Part shown: positions 51,883-61,328 of the stretch, piece after piece
How the letters are laid out: every line of letters starts with the position of its first letter
Position numbering within the stretch: the first letter of the stretch is position 1
Assembly: GCF_016817355.1 (NCBI RefSeq)
Contig: NZ_JADOTT010000002.1
Coordinates: forward strand, 304,354-368,353
Direction: 5' to 3'
Length of the DNA: 64,000 bases
DNA from: Maricaulis parjimensis
Lineage (GTDB): Bacteria > Pseudomonadota > Alphaproteobacteria > Caulobacterales > Maricaulaceae
The notes under the pieces: model-generated
The model's database searches: none
What the model saw: only the letters and a program-made list of their open reading frames with translations
What the model was told of the DNA's origin: nothing
Position numbers and translations under genes: made by a program

Positions 51883-54800
51883 CTATTCGGCGGGGTTTTC
51901 GGTCAGGTGACCCGGCAGTTCGCCGTGAGCGAAGTCGGTGTCGACATAGTGCTCACCCATGGCCGGCTGTTTCTTGCCCGTCCAGACCATCCGGAAGAAG
52001 CGGGCAATGTCGACGCCGATGGCGTACATGGCCGGCACCAGGACCAGGGTCAGGCCGAGGGCAAAGATAACCGCAAAGCCCAGCGCCACGACCATCGGCT
52101 TGAGGAATTCAGCCTGGGTCGAGGTCTCCGCCATCATCGGGAAAATCCCGAGGAAGGTGGTGACCGAGGTCAGCAGGATCGGCCGGAAGCGTTGTACGCC
52201 CGCATCGACCAGGGCCTGGAAGGCCCCCACGCCATTGGCTCGCAGCCGGTTCACGAAGTCCAGCAGGACCAGGTTGTCATTGATGACGACCCCGGCTGCT
52301 GCGCCCACCCCGAAGTAGGAGAAGAGGGCGATCGGCATGTCGAACAGGAAGTGTCCGAAGATGGCACCGGTCAGGGCGAAGGGAATGGCAACCATGATGG
52401 CCAGCGGCTGGAAGTAGGACTTAAAGGCCACCGCCAGCAGGAAGTACATGGAGACCAGGGCCAGCAGGAGAAGGTTGATCACCTCCGACATGAACTGGCG
52501 TTCGCCTTCGGCCTGGCCGATCTCGTCCCGCGACAGGCCCGGATAATGGCTGTCAAAGTTCGGGAAGAAGTCGGCGTTCAGGCTCTGGTTGATGTCACCG
52601 CGGGCGGCCGGATCGGACAGTTCGGCCGACACGGTCACGGTGCGCATGCCATTGCGGCGGTTGATCCGGTTCAGACCCGGAGCAAAGTGCGCCTCGGCCA
52701 CCGCATCCAGCGGGACCTCACGGCCATCACTGGTGCGGATGCGGATTTCACGCAGCGTGTCGAGCGAGCGACGGCTGGCTTCATCCATGCGGATCATGAC
52801 GCGGACATCCTGGCCGTCACGCGGCAGGCGCTGGGCTTCCTCACCGTAGAAGGACTGGCGCACCTGACGGGTGACGTCCTGCAGGGTGAGACCCAGGGAC
52901 TGGGCGTTCGGACGCAGCGAGAATTGCAGCTCCTCGGTCGAGGTCTCCAGGGAGTCCACGACGTCGTACAGCGTGTCATAGCTGCGCAGCTGGGTTTTCA
53001 GCTCATCGGCTGCGGCCCGCAGCGTGGCCAGATCCTGGTGCGACAGGGCAAAGGTCATCCGGGAGCCGCCATCATTGATGGTGGAGTCCAGGCGGACCTC
53101 CATGGCGTCCGGGATCGGGCCCAGGAAATCGCGGATGGTCTGGGCCACTTCGCGTGTCGGCAGGCGACCGGGACGCTCATCCGGCTCCGGCAGCACGATC
53201 CAGGCGCGGATCCGGCCATCCGTGGCCAGGGTCGAGCGCGAGATCAGCATGTCGCCGGCATCCGGATAGAGTTCGCGATAGTGCTCCTGCGTGGCGATCT
53301 GGGCATCGTCCAGCTGCTGGCGAACCTGTTCGGTCCGGTTCCAGGGCGTGCCCTCGGCCAGCTGGATATTCGCCTGGATCGTCTCATTCTCGATCTGCGG
53401 CATGAAGACCGAGCCCACATAGTTGAAGCTCATCATGAAGATCGAGATCATGAACACGCCCAGGAAGCCGATGAAGGTGGCGTAGCGATTGCGGATCGCG
53501 ACCTTCACGACCGGGCGGTAGAGATTGCGCGCCACGAAGACGAGCGAGGCAGCAATCGCACGCTGCACGGCGATCAGCGGACCAAAGAAGCCCTTATTGC
53601 TCTGCGGCTTCATGTGCGACAGGTGCGCCGGCAGGATCAGCAGGGATTCGATCAGCGAGAAGGCCAGGGCGGCAATCACGACCAGGGAGATCTGGCGCGT
53701 GAACTGCACTTCCGGACCGGACAGCAGCATCCAGGGCGAGAACATCATGATCGTCGTGATGACGGCGAAGATGACCGGTTTGGCGACCATTTGCGTGCCG
53801 ACGATGGACGCGGTCAGGCCGGGTTCTCCTCGTTCCACCCTGTCATGGATATTCTCCCCGACGACGATCGCGTCATCGACGACGATACCGATCACCAGAA
53901 GGAAGGCGAACAGGGAGAGCATGTTCAGGGTCACGCCCATCATGGGCAGGATCAGGAAGGCACCGCCGAAGGCGATGAAAATGCCCACCGTCACCCAGAT
54001 CGCCACCATCGGGCGCAGGAAGAGGAAGAGCACGATCAGCACCAGCACGCCGCCGACCAGGGCGGAGTTCCGGATGGTTTCCATCCGGCCGGTATACATT
54101 TCCGAATTGTCCCACCAGATCGACATGCTGACGCCTTCGGGCAGTTCAGCAGACTTGCGGTCGATATAGTCGCGGACGGCTTGTGCCGTGTCGACGACGT
54201 CCAGATTGGGGGCCTGCTCGACGACAACCAGGACCATGGTCTCGGCATTGTAGGTCGCTTCCAGATTGGAATCGACGAAGCCGTCGGTGACCGTGGCCAC
54301 ATCGCGGATGCGCAGCGTGCCGCCATCGCTGGTTTGGCGGATGATGATTTCCTCGAACTCGGCTGCCGTATCCGCCAGCTGGCGGGCGGTCAGGCCGAAC
54401 TCGCCGAGATCGGTGCGGACCGAGCCGGCCGACGCGTTGAGCGAGGAGGCACGGACGGCGCGTACGATCTCGTCGAAGGTCAGATTATAGCGGCGGAGAT
54501 TCTCCTCGGAGACCTCGATCGCGACCTCTTCATTACGGCTGGCCCACAGATTGACGATGGACGCACCCGGCAGCTGGGCCACTTCATCGCGCACTTCGCG
54601 GCCGATGGCCTGCAGTTCACGACGGTCGATATTGCCGTAAACGGCAAAGCCGACGACCTGGTCCTGGTTGCGCCATTGCGACACGATCGGACGATAGGCC
54701 GAGGGCGGCAGATTGTTCACGGAGTCGACTTCGAGTTTCACATTGTCGATGAACTCGGAAATGTCGACATTCCGCTTGCCTTCGATGTTGACGAAGCCGG

Positions 54801-55101
54801 CGCCTTCACGGGCGGTCGAGGTGATCGTCTCGATCCCGTCCATGTCGGCGAGCGCTTCCTCGATCCGCACGACGATCTGTTCCTCGATCTCCTGCGGCGA
54901 GGCTCCCGGCCAGGCCACGGACACGGTCGCGCCGTTGAACGAGGCAGAGGGGAAGACTTCGCGATTGAGCGCCTGGTAGCCCAGCAGGCCACCGAGCACG
55001 GCGACGATCATGAGGAGGTTGGCGGCAACCGAGTTGCGCGCCCACCAGCCGATGATTCCGCCGCGCGGGGCTTCTTCGTGTGTTTGGTTCGGATCGGTCA
55101 T
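51883..55101 (-). CDS. RND-family efflux permease
   Basis: 1072 residues with the AcrB-type organisation: N-terminal TM1 (NSVAANLLMIVAVLGGLLGY), two large periplasmic loops, and the TM4 proton-relay Asp pair in VIGIVVDDAIVVGENI. The duplicated second half ends with GVVINDNLVLLDFVNRL. With its adaptor and outer membrane channel it pumps compounds out of the cell. Third gene of a three-gene operon. The substrate cannot be told; it is the hydrophobe/amphiphile (HAE) type, not a heavy-metal HME pump. Confidence 0.93.
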   Translation of the reverse strand: MTDPNQTHEEAPRGGIIGWWARNSVAANLLMIVAVLGGLLGYQALNREVFPSASFNGATVSVAWPGASPQEIEEQIVVRIEEALADMDGIETITSTAREGAGFVNIEGKRNVDISEFIDNVKLEVDSVNNLPPSAYRPIVSQWRNQDQVVGFAVYGNIDRRELQAIGREVRDEVAQLPGASIVNLWASRNEEVAIEVSEENLRRYNLTFDEIVRAVRASSLNASAGSVRTDLGEFGLTARQLADTAAEFEEIIIRQTSDGGTLRIRDVATVTDGFVDSNLEATYNAETMVLVVVEQAPNLDVVDTAQAVRDYIDRKSAELPEGVSMSIWWDNSEMYTGRMETIRNSALVGGVLVLIVLFLFLRPMVAIWVTVGIFIAFGGAFLILPMMGVTLNMLSLFAFLLVIGIVVDDAIVVGENIHDRVERGEPGLTASIVGTQMVAKPVIFAVITTIMMFSPWMLLSGPEVQFTRQISLVVIAALAFSLIESLLILPAHLSHMKPQSNKGFFGPLIAVQRAIAASLVFVARNLYRPVVKVAIRNRYATFIGFLGVFMISIFMMSFNYVGSVFMPQIENETIQANIQLAEGTPWNRTEQVRQQLDDAQIATQEHYRELYPDAGDMLISRSTLATDGRIRAWIVLPEPDERPGRLPTREVAQTIRDFLGPIPDAMEVRLDSTINDGGSRMTFALSHQDLATLRAAADELKTQLRSYDTLYDVVDSLETSTEELQFSLRPNAQSLGLTLQDVTRQVRQSFYGEEAQRLPRDGQDVRVMIRMDEASRRSLDTLREIRIRTSDGREVPLDAVAEAHFAPGLNRINRRNGMRTVTVSAELSDPAARGDINQSLNADFFPNFDSHYPGLSRDEIGQAEGERQFMSEVINLLLLALVSMYFLLAVAFKSYFQPLAIMVAIPFALTGAIFGHFLFDMPIALFSYFGVGAAAGVVINDNLVLLDFVNRLRANGVGAFQALVDAGVQRFRPILLTSVTTFLGIFPMMAETSTQAEFLKPMVVALGFAVIFALGLTLVLVPAMYAIGVDIARFFRMVWTGKKQPAMGEHYVDTDFAHGELPGHLTENPAE

Positions 55102-55128
55102 GGCCGTTTCCTCCTCCTGGCGTCCGGC

Positions 55129-56406
55129 TTAGCCGGCGCTCGAGACGGCGTTGCCGTCCGCATTGGCTTCATCGTTTTCGGCGGATTCCGTTGCATCCGG
55201 AGCGTCGTCATAGGTGGCCGAGAAACTGGCCATCATCTCGCCTTCGTCATCGAAGGTCTGGACGCGCATGCCGTCGCTGGCCCCCCGGATCGGGGAGGTC
55301 ACGACGAGCTCGCCACCGCGGACACCGCCCGCCAGGACAACCCGGTCCGGATTGGAGTCGATGATCTCGACCGAACGGACCGACAGCGTACCGCCTTCTT
55401 CGACCACATAGACGCTGCCCTCACCACGCAGGGCATTGCGCGGAATGATGTAGGCACCGTCAATCTCGCGGCCCTGGATCTCGGCGTCCACGAACAGGCC
55501 GATGGCCAGCGGGGAGCCACCCTGGGCGGCAGCACCGTACGGATCTTCGACCTCGGCGATGGCGTACAGGACGCGGGTCTGCGGATCGATGGCGCTGTCG
55601 GTGCGGGTGATGCGGCCAGCCCATTCCTGGTGACGGCCGGCAATCGTGGCCGACAGGGTCACCGGCACACCGCCATCTTCGGCCAGAGCCGCATTATAGG
55701 CGACCGGGATGCCCAGCAGGGCCAGGTCATTATCGGTCAGCGGCAGGCGCACCATCACGGTATCGGTCGAGAAGACCTCACCCAGATTGGTGCCCGGAGC
55801 GACATACTGGCCCAGATCGGCATTCTTGGTGCGGACACGGCCGGAGAAGGGTGCGGAAACGCGGGTGCGCTGCAGGTCCAGACGGGCCGATTGCAGGGCG
55901 GCATTGGCGGCAGCCAGCTGGGCGCGGGCTTCGGCCAGTTGCGGTTCGCGCAGGGTCAGGGCAGAGGCTTCGCCTTCACCCAATTGCGCCCACTCGCTGG
56001 CGGCCAGATCGGATTCGGCCTGTTCGCGAGCCAGGGCTTGTTCGGCCTGGGCCACCTGGGCGGCCGCCCGGGTCACGGCGAGACGGTAATCGGCATCCTC
56101 GATCTGGATGAGGGTTTCACCGGCTTCGAAGAAACCGCCCTCGATGAAGTCCGGGTTCACAAAGGTGATACGGCCGGCAACCTGCGGGACCAGATTGATC
56201 TGGGTGCGCGGCCGGGCCTCGCCCTGCGAACGGACGGTGAGTGCGACGGTATTGCGCTGGGCTTCCTCGACGAAGACCGCCACAGGGCGCGGCGCGGCAT
56301 TGGCGCGCTGCGGCTGCGGTTGTCCGACAGCGAGCATGAAGATGATCCCGACAACGACTGCGCCGACGCCGCCGATGATGATGAAACGTCCGATGAGCTT
56401 ACCCAT
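55129..56406 (-). CDS. RND efflux periplasmic adaptor
   Basis: 425 residues with an N-terminal membrane anchor (FIIIGGVGAVVVGIIFML), a lipoyl-like domain split by a coiled-coil hairpin rich in Ala/Glu/Gln (AQAEQALAREQAESDLAASE and AEARAQLAAANAALQSAR), then beta-barrel and membrane-proximal domains (TRVSAPFSGRVRTKNADLGQ). It links the permease to the outer membrane channel. It lies 27 bp upstream of the permease gene and 2 bp after the channel gene. Confidence 0.92.
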   Translation of the reverse strand: MGKLIGRFIIIGGVGAVVVGIIFMLAVGQPQPQRANAAPRPVAVFVEEAQRNTVALTVRSQGEARPRTQINLVPQVAGRITFVNPDFIEGGFFEAGETLIQIEDADYRLAVTRAAAQVAQAEQALAREQAESDLAASEWAQLGEGEASALTLREPQLAEARAQLAAANAALQSARLDLQRTRVSAPFSGRVRTKNADLGQYVAPGTNLGEVFSTDTVMVRLPLTDNDLALLGIPVAYNAALAEDGGVPVTLSATIAGRHQEWAGRITRTDSAIDPQTRVLYAIAEVEDPYGAAAQGGSPLAIGLFVDAEIQGREIDGAYIIPRNALRGEGSVYVVEEGGTLSVRSVEIIDSNPDRVVLAGGVRGGELVVTSPIRGASDGMRVQTFDDEGEMMASFSATYDDAPDATESAENDEANADGNAVSSAG

Positions 56407-56408
56407 AA

Positions 56409-57809
56409 CTATTCTCCTGTCAGGGCGGCCGGGTCTGCGGACTGGGCCGCGGAGAAATCGCCGGCGATGGCGAGATAAAGATCGACGCGATTGGTCGCAC
56501 GGTCGCGACGCGCCGAGATGTACTGGCTTTCAGCGCTGATGCGCCGGGATTGGGCGTTGAGCAGGTCGAATATCGTGGCTACGCCGCTGGCATACTGGCG
56601 GATCACCAATTGCTCGGCCTCAGCCGCTTCCTCGAAGGCCTGGCGCAGGCTGGCCACGCGGGTTTCGAGGATGGCGTCGGCATGGATGGCGTTTTCCGCT
56701 TCCTGCCAGGCCGTCAGCACTGTTGAGACATAAGCCTGCAATTGCGCTTCAGCATTGGCTTCAGCCTGCTCGCGCTGGGCGCGCAGGGAACCGCCATTGA
56801 AGATCGGTCCGAACAGGGAGGCCGTCAGGCTGGATACCATCGTGTCCAGATCCAGCATGTCTTCCGCGCTGGGGCCGCCCGTGCCCGAGCCGCCGCTGAG
56901 CGACAGGCTGGGATAGAGCGCCTTGCGAGCCGCATCGGCGCGCAGGCCGGCAGCTTCCAGGCGGCGTTCCGCGGCGCGGACATCGGGCCGGCGGGACAGG
57001 ATGTCCTCCGGCGAACCGATGGCCGTCAGCGGATCGAGTTCGGAAAAATCACCGTCCGACACCAGGCTGGCCGCCGGATATCGGCCCAGCAGCGTTTCCA
57101 GCGCCCGGGCGGTGGAGGCCTCGGAGCGACGGCGCGAGGCCAGGGCGGCTTCCGAAGAGGCCAGGGCACTGCGGGCCGTCCGCACATCCGAGCTGCGCAC
57201 CAGACCCCGCGCGAAGCGGCGTTCGGTCAGTGACAGGAATGATTGGCGGGTGGCCACATCGCGCTCGGCCAGTTCGGTCTGCAGATGCGCCTCGGTGAGG
57301 GCATACCATTGCTTGGCGACCAGGCCGGCGATGGAGAGTTGCGACGCGCGCACGTCTTCAGCGGCGGCCTCGGCATCGCGTGCACTGGCATTGGCGCCAT
57401 CGGCGACACGACCCCAAAGGTCGGCTTCCCAGGCGGCGGAGAGGCCGAGGGAGAATGTGTCACTGCCGGAACCGACATTCGGTTCGCGGCGGGTATAGTC
57501 CAGACCGGCATTCAGCGAGGGCAGGCGATTGGCGCCGGCCACACGCGCAGCAGCCCGTGCCGCGCGATAGCGGGCAAAGGACTGGTTGAGGCTGGGATTG
57601 GACTGGAAAGCCTCGTCGATCAGGCTGGTCAGCTGGGCATCGTCCAGGCTGTTGACCCAATCCTGGGCTTCATAAGGCCCTGTGGAGGCCGGAGCAGAAC
57701 TCCACGCGCCCGGTGCCGCCGGCAGGCTGTCTCCCGGCTCATAGGCCGGAAGGCTTGCACAGGAGGTGGCCACCAAGGCTGTGGCTGCGACTAGTAAGCT
57801 TTTACGCAT
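56409..57809 (-). CDS. RND efflux outer membrane channel lipoprotein (OprM/NodT type)
   Basis: 466 residues with lipobox SCASLPAY (LVAATALVATSC). NodT family features include DWVNSLDDAQLTSLIDEAFQ, LSLGLSAAWEADLWGR, SRRPDVRAAERRLEAAG and the closing GSLRAQREQAEANAEAQLQA. ATG 57809 begins the signal peptide. It is the first gene of the operon, so the promoter lies in the 250 bp between it and phoR. Confidence 0.92.
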   Translation of the reverse strand: MRKSLLVAATALVATSCASLPAYEPGDSLPAAPGAWSSAPASTGPYEAQDWVNSLDDAQLTSLIDEAFQSNPSLNQSFARYRAARAAARVAGANRLPSLNAGLDYTRREPNVGSGSDTFSLGLSAAWEADLWGRVADGANASARDAEAAAEDVRASQLSIAGLVAKQWYALTEAHLQTELAERDVATRQSFLSLTERRFARGLVRSSDVRTARSALASSEAALASRRRSEASTARALETLLGRYPAASLVSDGDFSELDPLTAIGSPEDILSRRPDVRAAERRLEAAGLRADAARKALYPSLSLSGGSGTGGPSAEDMLDLDTMVSSLTASLFGPIFNGGSLRAQREQAEANAEAQLQAYVSTVLTAWQEAENAIHADAILETRVASLRQAFEEAAEAEQLVIRQYASGVATIFDLLNAQSRRISAESQYISARRDRATNRVDLYLAIAGDFSAAQSADPAALTGE

Positions 57810-57860
57810 GCGTTGTCCCCGCACGTCACGGTTTCGATGATGAGCGTATCCTAGGTAGGG

Positions 57861-57942
57861 CATCTCGAAAGTCAACAGATATTTATCGAAAAACACTAAA
57901 ACACTATCGAATGGCATGAAAACTCTCTCGATTTTCGAGATG
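57861..57942. promoter_or_regulatory. Candidate regulatory region of the RND operon with inverted and direct repeats
   Basis: CATCTCGAAA (57861-57870) and TTTCGAGATG (57933-57942) are perfect 10-bp inverted arms. TATCGAA occurs twice inside, at 57884-57890 and 57905-57911, 21 bp apart (two helical turns). It stands upstream of the efflux operon and could be bound by an unlinked repressor; no regulator gene is adjacent. Confidence 0.45.
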
Positions 57943-58065
57943 CGCCCCGAGCGCGACCCCCTCCATACCGCGTTGGCTTCGCGGCGTGATGCGGGTATGC
58001 GATAGAACGCGTTCCGCCCAATGGGCACTTATATTTTTGTTAGATGCCGCCAAGTCGGCGAATGG

Positions 58066-59478
58066 ATGCACGACCTCCGCATGAAACCCGAAAACCCGCA
58101 TGATCAGCCCTCCATCCGCATTCGGCGCCGGGACACGGCGGCCGTGGCCGGCATCGGCGGATTCGTGCTCCTCCTGTTCTGGATGTTCGGGGAGCTGGGC
58201 TTCCTGGAAACCCTGGTCGCGACAGCCACGATCGCAGCCCTGTCGATCTTCTACTATCTGACTGTCTCGACGACGCTGAACCCGCAATTGCGGGTCGCGC
58301 AGAAGGCCGAGCCGGAACCGGATGAGGCCGGTGGGGTCAATGCCCAGCTCATGCTGGACAGCCTGCCCATTCCGGTCCTGTTGATCGGCTCGGGCGGTCG
58401 GATCGAGCTGGCCAATCCGGCGGCTCGCGAATTCCTCGGCCTGGGTTCTGCGACCGGGCATTTGTCGGCGGTGCTGCGCCAGCCGCAAGTGCTGGAAGCT
58501 GTGAGCGCCGCCCTGCGCGGGCAGGCGGTCGATCCCGTTGAATATTCGCTGATGGCGCCTGTTGAGAGCCATGTCCGCGCCCATGTTGCGCCCTTGCGCC
58601 AGGCGCTGGATGGACGCCCGGCCTGGCAGGCGATGCTGGTTCTGTCCGACGAGACCTCGATCAAGCGGGCCGACCGGATGCGGGCCGATTTCCTGGCCAA
58701 TGCCAGTCATGAATTGCGCACGCCGCTGGCCTCGCTGGCGGGCTTCATCGAGACGCTGCGCGGCCATGCCAAGGATGACCCGGATGCGCGGGACAAATTC
58801 CTCAGCATCATGTTCGACCAGACCGAGCGCATGCAGCGCCTGATCAATGACCTTCTCTCCCTGTCCCGGGTGGAGATGGATGAGCATGTGCCGCCAGCCG
58901 GTGAGGCCGATCTGGTCAGCCTGGTCGAGGATGTGACGGCCTTCCTGCGCCCGCAATTGCAGGAGAAGTCGATCGACCTTCATCTGGACATGCCGGAAGA
59001 CGCGCCAGCGGTCGGAGACCGGGATCAGCTGACCGAGGTCGTGATGAATCTGGTGGAGAACGCCATCAAGTATTCACCGGCAGGCTCGGGCCTGAAGATC
59101 AGCGTGTCCGAGTCCCTCCTGCGCGATGAGGCCGAGCGTCCCTCCCTCCTGCTGGGCGCGAATGCCAGCCGGCTGACCCTGGCGGCGCCCACCTCCGAAC
59201 CGGGGCACCGCTATGCCTGTGTCCGGGTTCAGGATGGCGGGCCGGGCATTGAGCGGCGCAATCTGCCCCGCCTTTCCGAACGGTTTTTCCGGGTGGACGG
59301 GCAGAAAAGCGGTCCCAAAGAGGGCACCGGGCTGGGGCTGGCCATCGTCAAGCATATCGTCAATCGCCATCGGGGTGGTTTCACGGTCGAGAGCGCTCCG
59401 GGCGAAGGTTCCGTGTTTTCCGTCTTCTTGCCCGCGCGAGTTGATGAGAAGAATTCAGCCGAAGAAACAACGGGATAA
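58066..59478 (+). CDS. phoR: Phosphate-regulon sensor kinase PhoR
   Basis: About 470 residues. Two close TM segments near the N-terminus (AVAGIGGFVLLLFWMFGEL, TLVATATIAALSIFYYLTV), a PAS-like domain (MLDSLPIPVLLIGSGGRIEL), the H-box FLANASHELRTPLASLAGFI, N-box MNLVENAIKYSPAG, G-box DGGPGI and GTGLGLAIVKHIVNRHRG. PhoR phosphorylates PhoB in phosphate limitation. The start is uncertain: ATG 58021, 58066 or 58081. The order phoR-pstC-pstA-pstB-phoU is the usual alphaproteobacterial arrangement. Confidence 0.9.
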   Translation: MHDLRMKPENPHDQPSIRIRRRDTAAVAGIGGFVLLLFWMFGELGFLETLVATATIAALSIFYYLTVSTTLNPQLRVAQKAEPEPDEAGGVNAQLMLDSLPIPVLLIGSGGRIELANPAAREFLGLGSATGHLSAVLRQPQVLEAVSAALRGQAVDPVEYSLMAPVESHVRAHVAPLRQALDGRPAWQAMLVLSDETSIKRADRMRADFLANASHELRTPLASLAGFIETLRGHAKDDPDARDKFLSIMFDQTERMQRLINDLLSLSRVEMDEHVPPAGEADLVSLVEDVTAFLRPQLQEKSIDLHLDMPEDAPAVGDRDQLTEVVMNLVENAIKYSPAGSGLKISVSESLLRDEAERPSLLLGANASRLTLAAPTSEPGHRYACVRVQDGGPGIERRNLPRLSERFFRVDGQKSGPKEGTGLGLAIVKHIVNRHRGGFTVESAPGEGSVFSVFLPARVDEKNSAEETTG

Positions 59479-59515
59479 TCCGAAATATCCTGTCTCCCTG
59501 CGGACAGGGCGAGCG

Positions 59516-59544
59516 TTGTCACAAAACTGTAGTCGCTTTGTCAT
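59516..59544 (+). promoter_or_regulatory. Pho box (three half-sites at 11-bp spacing)
   Basis: TTGTCAC (59516), CTGTAGT (59527) and TTGTCAT (59538) are direct repeats exactly 11 bp apart, matching PhoB-binding half-sites (consensus CTGTCAT) separated by AT-rich spacers. It lies 84 bp before pstC, in the gap after phoR. Confidence 0.85.
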
Positions 59545-59627
59545 AAACGGGGGCCGCGACGCCCTGTAGGAAGGGCCGGAATCGGACGCTGCCAGCGGGT
59601 GGCCCGGCTGAAGGACTCATTGGACGC

Positions 59628-61328
59628 ATGTCTGTCACCGCACTGATCGCCCTGGCCATTCTCGTCATGCTGGCGGGCGGATTCTATGCAGGCCGCTCCC
59701 GCGCCATCCAGGCCGTCGCGGGCAATACGGTCCGTCTTCATTCCCTGCCCAATTATCATGGCTATTACGTCGCCATCTGGACGGGGCTGCCAGCCTTGCT
59801 CCTGCTGGTGGCGCACGGCCTGTTCGCCGACAAGGTGGTTGAGAATCTCACCTATGCTGAGCTGCGCCGCGATGCGGCTGCGCTGAATGCCCAGCTGGAT
59901 GAGGCCCTCTCAACCGACACCGTCTATGAAGCGCTGCGTGCGGATGCCGTGCAGCTGCGGGGGCGTGCCGATTCGATCGCCAGTGATCTGGAGCGTCTGC
60001 GCAGCGCTACCGGTGAAGACCGGGATCCCGAACGCATGGAGGCGCTCGACAGCCAACGGCTCGACGCCCTGAACGCCGTTACTTCGGCGGATGAAGCTGT
60101 CCTCGACCGGCGCATGGAATTGGTCGATGGCGTCGCGGCTGCCGCGCGCGAAGCGGGGGCGCCGGTTCGGGCCCTGGCCGGGTTCGAACTGACCCAGGCG
60201 CCGCGCGAACGCCGCCAGCTTTTCCTGGCCGACACGCTGAATATTGCCCATGGCGAACTGCCCAGCCGGGAAAGCCGGGAATTGGTCGCGGCCGCCAGTA
60301 TCGCCACGCGCCACCAGAACCAGCTGCGCTATCTGATCGGTGCGATGGCGCTGGTCGTGGCTGTTGCCGGTCTGTGGCGGACACGCAGCCAAGTCGAACC
60401 GGCCTTCCGGGCGCGCAATCATGTTGAGAGCCTGGTCACGGCGCTGCTGCTTTTTTCCTCCGTGATCGCCATCCTGACCACGGTGGGCATTGTCTTCTCG
60501 CTGCTGTTCGAGAGCTTGCGTTTCTTCTCCACGGTTCCGGTATCGGAATTCCTGTTCGGCCTGCAATGGTCGCCGCAGATTGCGCTGCGCGCTGACCAGG
60601 TCGGCCAATCCGGGGCTTTCGGGGCGGTTCCGCTGTTTGCCGGTACGGCACTGATCACGCTGATCGCGATGGTTGTGGCGGTGCCGATCGGCCTGCTGGC
60701 GGCTGTCTACCTGTCGGAATATGCCGGTCCCCGCTTCCGGGCGACGGCCAAGCCACTCCTGGAAATTCTCGCGGGCATCCCGACCGTCGTCTATGGCTTC
60801 TTTGCGCTGCTGACGGTTGGTCCCTTCATTCGTGGCCTGTTTTCCTGGCTGGGATTTGAGGATGTGGTCACCCAGAGCGCACTGTCGGCCGGTCTGGTGA
60901 TGGGGATCATGATCATTCCCTTCATTTCCTCCCTGTCCGATGACGTCATCAATTCGGTGCCGCAAACCCTGCGCGACGGCTCCTACGCCATGGGCGCGAC
61001 CCGCTCCGAGACGATCTCCCATGTTGTTCTTCCGGCAGCCCTGCCGGGCATTGTCGGTGCCGTTCTGCTGGGCGTGTCGCGGGCGGTGGGCGAGACCATG
61101 ATCGTCGTCATGGCCGCCGGTCAGGGCGCCAATCTGACCGCCAATCCGCTGGAATCGGTGACCACGATCACGGTGCAGATCGTGATGCTGCTGACCGGTG
61201 ACCAGGAATTCGACAGTCCCAAGACCCTGTCCGCCTTTGCGCTGGGCTTGGTTCTGTTTGTTGTCACCCTGATCATGAATGTCGTCGCCCTGCGCGTCGT
61301 CCAGAGATATCGGGAAAAATATGACTGA
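59628..61328 (+). CDS. pstC: Phosphate ABC transporter permease PstC
   Basis: 566 residues, longer than the E. coli protein (about 320) because of an N-terminal extension of two TM segments and a periplasmic coiled coil (about residues 80-190). The C-terminal permease domain is standard: EYAGPRFRATAKPLLEILAG, GIPTVVYGFFAL, ALLGVSRAVGETMIVVMAAG. It forms the Pi channel with PstA. Preceded by a Pho box. Its stop overlaps the pstA start by 8 bp. Confidence 0.93.
   Translation: MSVTALIALAILVMLAGGFYAGRSRAIQAVAGNTVRLHSLPNYHGYYVAIWTGLPALLLLVAHGLFADKVVENLTYAELRRDAAALNAQLDEALSTDTVYEALRADAVQLRGRADSIASDLERLRSATGEDRDPERMEALDSQRLDALNAVTSADEAVLDRRMELVDGVAAAAREAGAPVRALAGFELTQAPRERRQLFLADTLNIAHGELPSRESRELVAAASIATRHQNQLRYLIGAMALVVAVAGLWRTRSQVEPAFRARNHVESLVTALLLFSSVIAILTTVGIVFSLLFESLRFFSTVPVSEFLFGLQWSPQIALRADQVGQSGAFGAVPLFAGTALITLIAMVVAVPIGLLAAVYLSEYAGPRFRATAKPLLEILAGIPTVVYGFFALLTVGPFIRGLFSWLGFEDVVTQSALSAGLVMGIMIIPFISSLSDDVINSVPQTLRDGSYAMGATRSETISHVVLPAALPGIVGAVLLGVSRAVGETMIVVMAAGQGANLTANPLESVTTITVQIVMLLTGDQEFDSPKTLSAFALGLVLFVVTLIMNVVALRVVQRYREKYD

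Noticed and set aside
51859-56478. A 1539-codon open frame on the plus strand opposite the RND permease and adaptor genes.
   Set aside because: It is exactly antisense to two well-conserved genes; its composition (His, Asp, Gln, Gly rich) is what reverse reading of GC-rich codons gives. There is no domain similarity.
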